The notes under the pieces: generated by a model
Seen by the model: only the letters and a program-made list of their open reading frames with translations
What the model was told of the DNA's origin: nothing
Databases searched by the model: none
Made by a program: the position numbers and the translations under genes
NCBI GenBank assembly: GCA_037447605.1
Contig: CM074813.1
Span: 3,052,576 to 3,108,323 of the forward strand
Reading direction: 5' to 3'
Length of the DNA stretch: 55,748 nt
From: Zygnema circumcarinatum
Taxonomy: Eukaryota > Streptophyta > Zygnematophyceae > Zygnematales > Zygnemataceae
Part shown: positions 23,994 to 36,570 of the stretch, piece after piece
How positions within the stretch are numbered: position 1 is the stretch's first letter
Layout of the letters: every line of letters begins with the position of its first letter

Positions 23994-25008
23994 GGTTGCA
24001 AGGGCGAGAGCGGCGCCTGCTCGCTCGCTCGGAAGACTTGACAGGAGGGCGCGGCCTTTAGAGGGGCGAGCCGCCCGCCTTGCAACTGCGAACCAGGGGC
24101 GCTCCAAATATTAGATTGGACAGCGACGGGTGACCCGCAGGTGTGAACACGCCGGACTTGACAAGACGTCGGGCCGAGGACTCGAATTGGAATTTGTTTT
24201 CGGGAGGAAAAGTTTCCCGGGCAGGCAGGGCTGCGGCAGTTGGGACCGTGGTGACAAGCGAATTTCCGAAGGGATGAAAAGTTCCTTTTTGGGCGTGCCC
24301 GCGACAGTTCCTCTTTTTTTTTTTTCTGTATCTTGGTTTGTGATTTCTGGTTGGACCGTTGATGGGCGTGCGGCGGATTTTCGCGCATCCTGGCCGTCCA
24401 AAAGGTCGCTAGCCGGGCAGCTAAAACTTTGAATAGCTAGCCTTTAACCAATGAGAAGCCTCCACGCTCGAACGGACAAACCGGCTGTCACCGACCGTTC
24501 ATGTGCGGCCTCGCCACATCAGCGCCTCAAACTTGGTTTTTCCTAAAAAACTAATACTTTACAAAAAAAAAATCACTTCAAAGGACGAACACAATTGAGC
24601 TTTGCTTCAAACTGGACCCGCCGACACCTATAATTTTTTTTTTGCGTCATCCATGTGAATCTAAATTCGGCAAAAATCTGTCGCATCTGCTGCCTCCCAC
24701 ATGGCGGGAGCGAATCGCAGCCGTCCGTAGCGAGCACGCGACCAAAACCCTAGAAACCATCGGTTTGCCGGAAAAAACCGGCGGATGAGTCCACGAAAAA
24801 TCAGCTAAAAAGTAGCCAAAATTCAATGCAACGGACAAGCCCCGCAAAACCCGCCGCAATTCTTGGGGCGCTGGCGCCTCCGCCTGCCGCCACGCGTCCA
24901 GCCTCCCAAAAAGCGGGAACTTTTCCTCGCAGATTCTTCCACGTGGCGCACGCTCGGCCTCCACCCTCGTTTGTACAGTTTTGGCTGCGGGCGGACGCAC
25001 GCGCTATT

Positions 25009-25024
25009 CGTACGGTACCGTACG
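25009..25024. promoter_or_regulatory. 16-bp palindrome CGTACGGTACCGTACG
   Basis: Perfect palindrome containing three GTAC cores. GTAC is the core bound by plant SBP-box (SPL) factors, which is established for that family. Function here is inference. Confidence 0.5.
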
Positions 25025-25127
25025 CCCGGGCTCCACGCGGCCGGCAGCGGGCGGACGGGCACGCGCGGGCAGGCGGCAGGCGGCGGCGGCAGGCGGCGGC
25101 GGCAATTATGAGGGGGCGGTGAGAGCT

Positions 25128-25406
25128 ATGGCCGGCCATGGCTGGGGGGGGAGGGATGATGGCCATGGCGGCGGGGGGGGGGGGGAAGGGATGATGGCCA
25201 TGGCGGGGGGGGGAGGGATGATGGCCATGGAGGGGGGAGGAGGGATGATGGTCATGGGGGCGGGGGGAGGGATGATGGCCATGGAGGGGGGAGGAGGGAT
25301 GATGGTCATGGGGGGGGGGGCGGATGATGGCCATGGGGGGCACATGCGCAGCCCGTTCTGTTGGCAGTGTCGTAATACTGGACATCACAGCAGGACTGAC
25401 TACTGA
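25128..25406 (+). CDS. Glycine/methionine-rich small open frame ending in a knuckle-like motif (doubtful)
   Basis: A 92-codon frame opening MAGHGWGGRDDGHGG, running through repeats of GGGGMMAM type and ending CWQCRNTGHHSRTDY. The last part resembles a CCHC zinc knuckle (C-x2-C-x4-H), but the final Cys is missing: Asp-Tyr precede the stop. Most of the frame is the translation of a DNA tandem repeat, so an open frame is expected by chance. No promoter or splice evidence. Kept only because the non-repeat tail looks protein-like. Confidence 0.15.
   Translation: MAGHGWGGRDDGHGGGGGGEGMMAMAGGGGMMAMEGGGGMMVMGAGGGMMAMEGGGGMMVMGGGADDGHGGHMRSPFCWQCRNTGHHSRTDY
25130..25345. repeat. Tandem repeat based on GGATGATGGCCATGG
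   Basis: About seven imperfect copies of a 25- to 36-base unit combining GGGATGATGG(C/T)CATGG with a variable G-run. Strand-asymmetric and G-rich on the plus strand. Intergenic. Confidence 0.8.
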
Positions 25407-25853
25407 AATCGTGGTAACTAAACGACAAATTGCTAGCCACTGATTCAGTGGGAGAGGAATTGCCAGCCATTGATTAAATCAGATAACGACTTTTTTACGA
25501 GAGAGAGGGCGGGAGGAAGTAACGACGAGCATTTCCATGCACTCGAAAGCATCGCTTGTGTACCGCAATTTTAACACTAATTTCCACTGATGAAGTTAAC
25601 GAAGGCAAGACAACGAACTCACGCAAAAAGTAAAAAAGCAAATATCTTCCTTTCTTCTTTTTCGAATTAAAGGGAAAGGAAATACAGGGAGAGCTCAATC
25701 CTAAAACGTAAAAGAACGGGAAAAATAAGCTATTCTCAATGTGCCTACAATAATAGCACAATAAATTCTGCCAAAGCTGGGCATCGTTGCTTTAACTGCT
25801 CAGAACACCGTTCAGTTGGAACTTTTCTGGGCGTTCTATGTGCGTTATCTCAG

Positions 25854-28800
25854 CTAGTCCGACCCTTCTATGTATGCAATGGCCTGCTTGCAAATGCCGG
25901 TCATGCTCGCTTCAGGTCCAAACACCTGCATAGGCACAACCGCAAATGATGCACATGTCAAATCTGCACAATAGGAACTGTATACTTTTCTGCCTTCACC
26001 AAAAAAACAGGCGACACAGTGCAAGTGCAACCACATGTACAACACTGACGTTTGTCAAGAAGCACAGCATGACAAGGAGATCCCTACGCTCCAACCGCCC
26101 CCTCCCACTCACCTCAATAGGAACACCAATCTCTGAGCTCAGAGCGCGCATGTTCGCCAGCGCCTTCTGGTAGTTAGGTCCGCCTCTCCTCACAAAGAGA
26201 CGCATCTGTGCATCCTTCAGTTTGGCCTCCTGCAGTCCCCAAGTAGTTGCTCAGTTGGCCATTCATCTTAACAGGCAAAACTGTGACAGACTGAGACTAC
26301 AAGGTAAAAGGTAAGTAAAAAAAAATTGAGTGGCCTCACCTTCTCTCTGAGAGCCCTGATGATGCCGTTGAAGGTGGCAGCCACGTCAGTGAAGTTGGCA
26401 ATGCCACCCCCAACAAGAAGGGCAGTCCGCCTGCCAGTGCCTGCCGCTGTAGCACACTGCGCTTCCCCGGGCCACGTGGAGAGAGACGGTGAGAGAGGGA
26501 GAGACGATGGAGAGCAGCAGATGGGAAAGAGGTTAAGGCACAGTGGAGAAAGGAGCGAGATAGGGAGAGGAAGAAAGAGAGACAGGGAAGGAGAGGCAGA
26601 TGTACGGATCAGTGAAGCAGAAGCAGAATGAGAGTGGAAAGGAAGTGTAGGGTGAGCTTAAGATTGAAGGGAGAAGGAAGGGCACAAAGATGGAGGGAGA
26701 CGGGGAAGAAAAGGAAACGAGAAGATTAAAGAGAAGAACGGCAGAGAGGTGGTTTTCCTTACATCAATAAGAGTCCGTGCGTATTGAAGAGTCTCCTCCT
26801 CATTCGGTGCACCACTGTATTCAGCATAATTTCCGAGCTCATGTGCATATCCCAAATCGCCAACCTGCAGAAGAGAGAGCGAAGGTAAGGAAGAAGAAAG
26901 GGAATAGGAAAGACGGAAGATAGCAGGAAACGGCAACTGGCCGAGTGAGAAAAGAGAAAGGTGCGTCAGATTACGGTGTCAGCATAAATAACGGATGCTC
27001 CTCCTCCCGCCACCATCGTCCAAATCCGTCCCTTCGGATTTAAAATAGTCAGCTTTAAAGAAGCTCCAGTCTGAACTCTCCAAAACCCCAACTTCTGGAG
27101 GTAAGCATTCAATTTTAAACCTCAAGTAGCACATTCAGGGGGACGTGGCGAAAAAACTGGGGCGCAGGAGAGCAGAAGAAAGTGGGAGCAGAGGAACGAA
27201 AGGTAAGTGATGGTGGACGAGCGGTAGAGGGATGAAAGGGGCCCCAAATATAACGGATCAAAACTGGACATAACAGAATAGAACGGAACGGATCACACCA
27301 AGACGGTGAACATAAATGACATTCATGGACCACCTTCTCATCCATATGATGAATGTGCTCCTCCGCAGGACTCATGGTGCGCCCAAAAGGCTGAGGGAAC
27401 TCCACTCCTCCCCAGCTGAGCAATTCACCCGATAGAACAAGTAGCAATTAGCATACAGATGGGGACAATCAAACAACAGGGACTACTAATCAACTACTAT
27501 AGATGATACCTCGTATATTGAGGGTTTTTCTGCACACTTACTTCAATATTGGGGGATGAGGAGGGGAGGGAGGGAGGGAAAGAGGCAGTCAGAGGAGTTA
27601 TGAATGAGTGCGACGCACGTGTTGATGTTTTTGAAAGCTGCTGTGTCATCCAGTTCTCCGCGCATGTCGAGAGGGTACGGCTCCCCATTCACAAGTGTGA
27701 ATGGGTTCATCTCCAGAAAAGTAAAATCAAGAGCTGCAAGGATTGTCGCAAACCATCCTTCCTAAAACTCTTAAACCACTGTATAATCTCCCTCTCTCTC
27801 TCCCTGTGCCGCTCTCCCGCCCCCTCTCTCTCACACACATTGGATAAGCGAATTTCACAGTCTCAAGCTCACCATGTAGCACCCGCAAGATTGGCACAAA
27901 ACTGAACTCTACCTGTGAACACAGTGAATACTGACTTGAGGAAGCTCTCCATGGTGGGACGAACCTGCACACCAGACTCTGGTATTGAATACACCTCTCT
28001 GTACCATTGAAGGAGTTACCTTAAGGATAGATGCTTGACATATGCCCAACTTACAGGTACAGGTTACTGATGAGTCATAACAAAAAAGGTTTCTATCGAA
28101 ACACCAAAAACTTGCATCAACTTCAACTTTAAGCCTTTGGCATCAACTTTAAGACTTTGAAGTAAAAAGATTGCGATAGATAATAGGCAATATACAATAG
28201 GCTACCCTTACTGAAAGTAGCTCGTAAGGATTTTTTTCAATCACCTCAGCACCCCTGCCGTGGGTTTGAACATAGAAGAAGAGACCTTACCTCCAGAGGG
28301 AGAGTTGCGATAAGAGGTGCACAAAGCTCAGATGTGAGGCTGCTCTCAGTTGGAATGAACATAGTCTTGACCTGCAAAATGTATGTGCTCAAGCGGACAA
28401 ACACTTCAGTCATCATTTAGTGGAAAGAAAGAGATTTCCTTTTTTTGTTTAAACAATTTTAAGAAGTAACTGAATTAAAAAGAAAAGGAGACAGCTAGAC
28501 CTCAACTGCAATTGAGACATTTACCTTATCCCAGTTCTCTTCAATGTCGATTCCGCCACATTCTGAAAAACTGAGATCGCAGCCCAGACGATTCGAGACG
28601 ATGGAGAGGTAATATTCCACGTCATGGGGTACAAATGGCTCCACAATGAAGGTGGTGATGGGTCCCGTGCAACCGCTCATCTCCACCTGTCACACACAAA
28701 TTGGTGAACAATTGAGAGTCTGTCTGGTTACTGGCATTTTTGCGACGCCTCTCCCTCTCTCTCTCTCCTGTCCTCTCTCGGATATTGCCCCCCCACCCCT

Positions 28801-30113
28801 CCCTCCCCCCTCCTCCTCCCATTCCGCACACTTCTTATCCTCTTTTTCTAGCACTCTCGAGTTTCAAACTGATACATCACTTTCTCTATCGCTCGTCATG
28901 TGAGGAAACTGAACCATTCTTGAAATGTATGGGACATTGATGATTTTATGTATTCGGGCACATGTGTGAGGGCTGAACAAATCAATGTGATAAAGAAGCA
29001 AATGACAAACTGGACAATACTCGCAGATTGTATCCATCAGCATAAAAAATGGCGTCACAATGCTTCTTACTCTACGCCGTGTCAAGGGAATATTCACGTA
29101 AAATACACGAAAGCAAGATCCTCACTTCTTTCCCAAGGCGTTCCTTAACGAAAGACTCCACGCCCGCCAAGTCAAGATTTAAGGCAACCTGCACTAGGAT
29201 TAGTAAAATGTTAATACACATCAGAGGACTCTCCTGGTTCGAAAAGTGGTTTAACTTGCTGCATCGCGTGTACTAAGTACATGGTCTACTTCCATCTGAG
29301 TGTTCAACACTTTTGTTGGCAAAGAAATTCACAGCAATGAACAATTTGGACTCACCAGACCACTCTTGCCTCGCTTTCCAAATAGCATGTCCGGCTTCAC
29401 TACCAGACGAGTTGAGTTGAGCCACGGCTCCTTGTCTGCAAGCTCATTGAAGTCCGTCTCTTGAGTCACCTGAAATAAAAATCAATACGAAAAGACAAAA
29501 TGCATCTACCGTTGTGTGAGCATTGCGACACTAGCTGGAAGAATATGCTTTAAAGGGGCATGATGCAGGAGCAGACTGGTCGCGGTCAGAAAGATCGGGA
29601 GTTTTGACTGTTCGTTGCTTCTCACCACAATGATGTTTGTGTAATCTGCTACAATTGCCTAATCTTTTTCTTCTCGCCGACCTCTCTTTACACTGCTTGG
29701 TTTACACTGGAAGAGCTAAATCGGCCCTATAGACTTAACTCTATTGATTTGATAGAAAATCAATACGCACTTTACAATCAAACATCCCTAGAGTCACCAT
29801 TGAACAGACACGAAAATGACCTAGCCAACTCTACACCTCAAAACCAGCATTCCAAAAGGACAAAAAAAAAACTCACCAAAGCTCATAGCTCTAAAAAAAT
29901 CAACTATCTTAGCATCTTCCTGCCCTGGTGCAAATCTCTGGCTCCCTATTCTTTCCATTCTAGTTTCAGTATAGATGTGTTCAAACATATTTGAGCAACG
30001 AGAAGAAAACAGACCTGCGCTGAATTCATGGGAAGGTCAACATTCGCGAGCTTCTTAATGTGCTGCTTCAAAATGGCCTTGGAATTGAATTCGCGGATCT
30101 TTTTCCGGGCCAT
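25854..30113 (-). CDS. ACLA: ATP-citrate lyase subunit A
   Basis: The A subunit of heteromeric ATP-citrate lyase, which with subunit B makes cytosolic acetyl-CoA and oxaloacetate from citrate, CoA and ATP. Exons in transcript order: 30113-30015, 29469-29356, 29188-29126, 28686-28525, 28371-28291, 27964-27913, 27733-27619, 27415-27334, 27070-26975, 26864-26763, 26456-26340, 26229-26113, 25925-25854. Total 1272 bases, 423 residues, which as I recall equals Arabidopsis ACLA-1. Diagnostic parts: MARKKIREF at the start, [20 protein letters not shown] (ATP-grasp), [103 protein letters not shown] and MTGICKQAI. Intron 1 begins GTCTGT, a weak donor, but phase and family alignment support it. The G-rich 5' leader is CT-rich on the plus strand (30240-30410). 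Confidence 0.97.
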
Positions 30114-32191
30114 TCTGACAATTTAATTCAACCTTTCCTCCTGATCCACCACATAGGGACAAATATCAATACTACACAAAATATACAATAAGATTTCAGA
30201 CATGGAAATACTGAGAGTGGATAAGATAAAGGAAGCTTGAGAGGATAGAGGATCTCCTCGATTTATCTCCCAAATCTGTCATTCCTTCTCCGCATTTCCA
30301 GGTCCATTTCCCTCCCTTAATCTCTTAACTCTCTCGATCCCTCCCTCGTCTATTTTCCTCCCTCTCACACTCTCCCCCTCTCCCTCCCTACCTCCCTCCC
30401 ATCTGTCCTCGCATCACATTTCGCACAAAAACCCACTCCACCCCCGTAACTCAGCCATCCTCCACTATCGGTCGCTGCCATTCCTCTTCCCATTGTTCTT
30501 TGATATTCAGACCACTTTACTCACCTGCGCGTCAGATCCCTTCCCCCGTATGGCGTCCAAACTAGGCTTCAGCTTCTACTTCTCTAAAGTCGACTTCGGC
30601 TTATTACTTCGGCCTTCAAGCAGCAGCACTGCACAGGTGTAGATGAGAGAGAGCGAAGATAGAGAGAGAGAAGGGCACCCCCACACGGCAGTCTGGGGCC
30701 AAGTAGGTATTGTTGTCATCTTCCAATCAAGAATCGCCACGTGGCGGAACACTCACGTGTGCTTGCAGCACCGTACGTCGTACGAACGACTGAAGTCACG
30801 TAACGGCTCGCAGTCGCCGACTAGGGCGAACGTCAAACTGCGCTTCGGAGAAATGTTTCAGAATGCTTACTCCCACGCGCGATTTGACTATGCGATTCGC
30901 AGGATCACATGTACTTCTTTTGAACTGTAGTGCTTAAGGGAAAATCGTCGCAGATGGCCATGCGCTGCAGTGGCTGTCGGTTGTTGGGAGGGCCGCCAGG
31001 GAGAGATGTCAGCTGTCACGCGTCACATGCGCGCTTGCGCTGTCGAGCGTTGAAAAAGCCTTCGCACATGTGCCTTGTAATTTACTGGATCTTTCGGCCA
31101 TGTGCACAGTCTCAGAGTCTGTACGGTCGATGTCGCTTTGTACCCAAACACCCAAATGGAAAATAATACTGTATGTTGAGCCTTACCCCATTTGTACCCG
31201 AATGACCCGCTCAGGCATTTCCTGGACCGTACGGACCCCTGCAACCGGGCATGAATGTCCGGCGGTCGGTCTGCAGAGCAACCGTTTGTATCAAAGCGGC
31301 CGGGGTGTGTTTTTGCGTTGATCCCGATTATTATGGGCCGGCCGGCAGAAACGTTGGTTGAGCGACGAGTTGTTTGACTGGCTGACTGCAAGCTACCTCT
31401 AAATAAAACAATGAGAGAAAGGCAATTAATGCTGCTGCGCTCCCGCATGCTGATGTTGGATGGACGGGCTGTTGTTCTTTTGCTGGAATGCGAATGAATC
31501 GTGTAGGTGATGTGGACTCTGGAAGTGCTGCAGCTTCGGATATAGAGGCACAGGAATGAACGCCTATTTTGTGCTGGATTGCAGCCTTGACAGGGTGGCG
31601 CTGAATGCAGTCAAGGAAGTACGGATGCAAACTGCTTCCCGCAATCGAACAGTCAGTCTCTTTTTGAAGCATCGCATGATTAAAGCCAGCACTCCCTGTG
31701 GCAGCACACCTGCGTGCATGCATGGCTTCAGGGTGCTAGAGAGCGATTACTTTCCCGATTATTAATGTGTGCAGTGTTTAAAATATCTTCAGTCGCATCA
31801 AGCTTTTCCGAGTGTTGTCGAGCGGTTAGTTCAGATACATTACTTCCGAATGGCTCACAGTATTTTTCAGCTGATTACAATCATGACAGGGGCTTGCGCG
31901 GCTTGGAAATCTACTTGCACTCAAAGCGAGTCCCAAGAGATCCGGTGTGTCAGCGTGTTCCCTAGGTGTTTGCTGTGTGAAGCGAAATGCCATTTCAACT
32001 TGCCATGAAGTAAGTGCGCTCGACTCGCATGTTGTAGACTACTACTTTTGCTCATTTGATATTTCTGAAACGCTCTGCCTTCTCTTATGTGAAACATTGA
32101 GTGTCCCCCTTCTTCGTTTTTTTCTGTTTTAAGCAGTATCCGTACTTCATTGTGTTTCACTTCACCATACAAAATTTTCTGCCTGTTGCAG
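30114..32191. promoter_or_regulatory. Divergent region between ACLA and the M1AP-like gene
   Basis: Near the ACLA start, 30240-30420 is pyrimidine-rich leader. CCACGTGG is at 30737-30744 and CGTACG at 30772-30777 and 30779-30784, about 620-670 bases upstream of ACLA. CCGTACGG is at 31227-31234. The missing 5' exons of the M1AP-like gene should lie in 31.4-32.2 kb. A phase-compatible candidate exon is 31775-31944, but its translation does not convince me. Confidence 0.4.
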
Positions 32192-35100
32192 ACGCAGGTC
32201 CTTAGAAAAGCTAATGGCCGCTTCAACCTCCGAGAGTTCCACCAGGCATTGGCAGGAACAACAGAGATACTGATGTTGTCAAGCTCCTACTCTGGAAAAG
32301 ACAAGGGGACCTTCTCAATCAGTAGGCAGAGTTAGTAACTGGCTCCAGCCTTCAAGCTACGCTGAACTATGACTTGTTTTCGCTCCCTACAAATTTCCGC
32401 AGTTTAAAGGCCGAGCATTGCTGACACATTACTCGTGCATTAGCCGAAGCACGAGCGCGCAAAAGAAGTTTAGCCAGACCCCGGCCTTTCTTATTCTTGT
32501 AGAAAATTAAGAAAAAGAAACCTTCTCGAAAAGAATATCGCCATTTGTGAAGTTTTGTAAATATCACCTTGGTCGCTTTAGTACTCGTCCTTGCTTTTGC
32601 CTCCGTTAACGATCTGTAGGACGCTTCACTAGTAGGATTCACCGGATTCAGCAATGTCAAGTCAATACTGGAGTGAGAAAAGCCTCGTTCTCAAAGATTT
32701 ACATCGCTCTTTGTAGGGCATTGTTGATTTCAGACTTGAAATCTCATCTCCTCTTTATTGCTTACGGCATGCTAAGGTCGTCCTGTCATCGTAGACTCAC
32801 CAGACTCGTGGTGTTGTGTTTTCGTTTGCAGTATCGAGTTTAGGTGTGCTCCTTCAATCGGATGATGCTCATTCACTGTGGGACCCGCATGCATCTGCAA
32901 AGAAAATTATCTTCATCGGCTGTGAATTTTTAGAAAGCATCTCGACATACAGAGACACTTTGCTGGTTAGTCTGTGTATTTTCAAGGACACATGTCTGCG
33001 AAGGCCTGGTTTAGTCACTCTAGTTCCTGTTGAGTGTTCCTGTGTAGTGTGTTGGGATATTGAAACCGTCTATCTTTCTTTTCCTGTGTTGAATCTAGCT
33101 GCTGCATCCATTTTGGGGTGGACGATATGTCCGATATGCAAGTTTTTCTGATGACTATTCGCTATCTTCCAGGAGGCCGCAAAGCAGAACATCTTTGTAC
33201 AATTTGTCTGCTTAAATCGGATTCCCAATGCAAGCATTGCATCAAGTGACCTCACAGCTGCCCTCGACAAGAGTTCCATTGTACCAGAACTTTCTGCATT
33301 TCCAAATTGCAGTTACCAAAGTCTTCCATGTGGTATGTGACGAAGGGGCACATTATTGGTAGGCCAATTACGCAAATCTATCTGCGAACGGAGTGCTCCA
33401 ATTATTCGCCTGCTGGATTGTATAAATCCTTCACTGTGATGTTCATTGACCCTGAAATACGTCAATGAGATCCAATAGCGCGTGGTCATATGGCTGAACG
33501 CCTTTTGGTTTGTCCAGATCCGTGGCTCCTTGATCAGCTCGTCAAAGGATGGTTCCAAGAAGTTACACGCTACGGAGCACAACTTGAAGCTGTCCTGGAG
33601 TTCCCTCTGCCTTTATTCATAGATGCCAACTCCATTAAATGTCAGGTTCACCCACGGAAACTGCAGCTGACCAATACCATTATTGGCTGCGAGGTATCCA
33701 TCTTCCAAACGATAATATACACGCCTAGATATGTTGTTTGACAAAATAGGATGTTATGAGTAGACTGGATGATTTTCTTGCTCTATTTTGACTATTTTCT
33801 GCATGCCAGATCTCAGAATTCAGACATGAGATCCGCTCAATGACTTGGGAAGGTTTTTGCCTATGTTCAGACTTGCAGATGTCATGGAGCCCCACTCGAT
33901 GAGCAGGCTGACAAGCTCTCGGACGGGGCCCTTCCATTAACTTGTCCTGTTACGGGGCAAGACTTAGACATCTGGGATTGCCAGACCAATGGACTCAAGA
34001 TTGGAGATGAGACTATCCTCTACCTACCTTCTTTCAAGAATCCACCAAGAACTTCGGATCTGTCTATTAGGCCTCAGCCAGCAGTCATTAAAGTTTTGTC
34101 AAAAGTTAGCCTCACAAGCCTGAGTGAAGGTGAGAAAAAACGCGTTGGGGAGAGTGAGTGAATCAGCATATCTTAGGCTTCCTACAATAGGGTCAAAATG
34201 AAAGACTTTTTGGATGTTGTTTGGAAGGACGGATGTTACTTTTTAACTCTTATCTCTCCCTCAGTCGCCCAAAAAAGTCAAAGTCCATGCAATGCCGCTC
34301 TCCAATAAGATTATTGGTTTCAACTGCGACTGCAGACCTCCTTTTCGGGCTCCCTCACGTTTTGACACCTTTGTCAGAGCACCAAGAAAATTCTTCGCCG
34401 AAGGAGGACAGCACTACTCAAGGTACCGCACGTCTCGTGTCACTGACCTTCTCAGACGCTTAAATCACCTGCTACTTTTCTTGAGCACTACACGCGAATG
34501 CTTGGTTGCTCAAGTAAACTGATACTCGCGTTTTTGCCTTTCCATGGGAAATGATACTTCTCTTTTGAATAACCGTGGAGCTCTCCATTTTATGCACTTT
34601 AAACTAATGGTACGAAGTGGCAATGACAGGAAGAGGTCCAAACTATCAGGACGTTTGTACAGAATGGCATTCTTATTTCTAACATCTTTATGGAGAGAAA
34701 GTCAAGCTTTAGCGGTGGCAAGTAGTATAGCAAGGATTTATCTGGAACTTATAAGCTGGAAAAAAAACCTTTGGACCGTGCCTTTGCAGTGTTTGCAGCT
34801 GTATGCCAGACTTTGCGATCTGCAGATTGCGGGCTCCTTTGCTCATCAGGAGCAGATTGGGAGGAAGGAAATGAGAATCCAATAACGTGTTTCTACCTTC
34901 TTCTGCCTGCTGATGGCTCCCTCTTGATGAAGGTATCGCTCTTGGGATACTTCCTTCCTTTGGACACCAAACGAATTTTTTCGAGTGTCTTCACTACCCC
35001 AGTTGTCCATCATCTACCTCTCGCTCTCCAGCTCTCTCTTTGTGCTCACACATATCCCCGTCCCTTCCCCCCACCCCCCTCCGTTCCCTCTCTCTTCAAA

Positions 35101-36570
35101 TGAAAGAAGGCCAATTGTGAAGGCAGTTTCTGTTGAGGCTTGTCTCTTGCATTTGTACCTTTTTATGTGGCTGTCTGCACCCTCACAGTCAAGGCGCTTC
35201 TTGAAAATTTCGACAGAAGATCGTAGCTGCGGAGGAGCTGTTGCCTATCTCACGAGGCTGCAAGGAGGTCGTTGTATCCAGAAATGTCAAGGAGGCTGTA
35301 GAATCTGCTCTCTCAAAGGTCAGAGGAACATTCGTCAAGTAAACCTCTTTTTACCGCACCTTTTGTCTCCATGAGGTGATCCAACGTCTATAAATTCTAG
35401 CTTGGAATGCTTAACGAAGACTGGGCAATGCCTCTCAGGAACACCTTGTACTTTGTAGCTTTGTCACTCTCTATTAGTTCTTCTCAGTCCTCGTCAGAAG
35501 CCCGGCAAACTGTTGCGACTCAGAATTTGCCCTACCTGAGCAAACATGTATGGATGACGCCCCATTGCAGATGGAGTTTGACGATTATAACCCTCTTCAT
35601 TATGACACAGGATGTCATTCAAGGGTGTCTTGGCTAGTGAAGGAGAGTTTACAAGTGAGGTAGTAATCGCGATTCCTGCCCTGAATCTTGATGGACTCAA
35701 CACGTCAACCTTCTGACGAACGGTATTCGTTGGGATTTCATTTACATATGTATATTTTCCTTCCAGAAATATCTTACTTTCCTATGTTTAACTGCTGCTG
35801 CCTATTGCAGAATGAAATCGACAACAGAAGCTGTCAGGCGGTATGGACGAAATCTTCATAAAAGCATTAACGTTTCTGAGCTTCCTGAGTTTTCTCCTGC
35901 TTCTGCGGTTCCTGGTGGCTATCCATTTACACCGCCGCCAACAGCAAACCCACACCTGCCTCATGAAAATGAGCCAACACCTTATGGACCGGATGACTTG
36001 GCATCTACCCATGCACAAAAAATGGGACGCGATTTACCATATTCGGAGGCAAAACAAAGTGAAGTTCCGAGCTTCCCTCCACGGTATCCGCTATCACGAC
36101 ATCGCGTACTGCCGAGTGTACCAAGCCAGCATACTCAGACTCTTAACAATTCGAACGGCTTTTCACCGGGAGCTGCTGCACATTATGCTCCTCGGCAACA
36201 GCATATGGCGCAGGATGTGAGAGCGCAGCAGCGCCCCAGAAACAGTGGAGAAGGTGCCGCGTACTTTAATAGAGAAGGAGGAACCCCTTCAAGACCCGCC
36301 CCGCTTCCGGTGGAGTTCCGCTCTGCGAGTGCTGTTCTCGACGGAAGGAGTCAAGATAAGTTCCCCGACAAATCGCTCTCTTCGTCAGGTCTCCGCCCTC
36401 TCCCAGCCTCTAGTCAGAAGTCTTCCTCGAGGAAGAGGAGCATCGCCCTTCACAGTAGCCGCCCCGGGGCTGCAGATGCGGGCAAAGCACCAAAACATCA
36501 TGCTACCATGCAGGGCAACCTAACAATTGCTCAAAGACGAGCTCTGTTAGAGTCCAATGCAAAGGGATAG
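32192..36570 (+). CDS. M1AP-like protein (meiosis 1 associated protein family), 5' end unresolved
   Basis: Exons: 32192-32321, 32832-32965, 33173-33332, 33518-33693, 33871-34129, 34336-34422, 34790-34932, 35220-35318, 35401-35454, 35571-35659, 35811-36570. Visible length is about 696 residues, phases closing exactly. From memory it follows vertebrate M1AP in order: GRFNLREFHQAL against the CFR region; a VWA-like strand KKIIFIGCEFL; LVKGWFQEV against IFFKAWLHN; a Cys cluster (TCRCHGAPL, LTCPVTG); VIKVLSKVSLTSLSED then LLFGLPHVLTP against VIKALKSSGLCESL then YGLPFILRP; VFAAVCQTL; FYLLLP; LLMKIVAAEELLP against LLVKAVATRELMLP; and FDDYNPLHY against TYNPLH. The last about 230 residues are Ser/Pro-rich and disordered, ending NLTIAQRRALLESNAKG. 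In animals M1AP works with meiotic recombination factors. Role here is inference. Weakest junctions are 35217/35220, 35454 and the first acceptor. Confidence 0.6.

Larger units (their letters stand above)
23994..25853. other. Promoter of CCCH gene 2, then repeat-rich spacer to ACLA 3' end
   Basis: Contains CCACGTGG at 24939-24946, a 16-base palindrome at 25009-25024 and a Met/Gly-coding tandem repeat at 25130-25345. From 25410 to 25853 I see only the ACLA 3' flank. No gene is supported beyond the weak glycine-rich frame listed separately. Confidence 0.45.

Noticed and set aside
31331-31723. 130-codon minus-strand frame upstream of the M1AP-like gene
   Set aside because: No protein-like features, and it overlaps the region expected to hold the plus-strand 5' exons.
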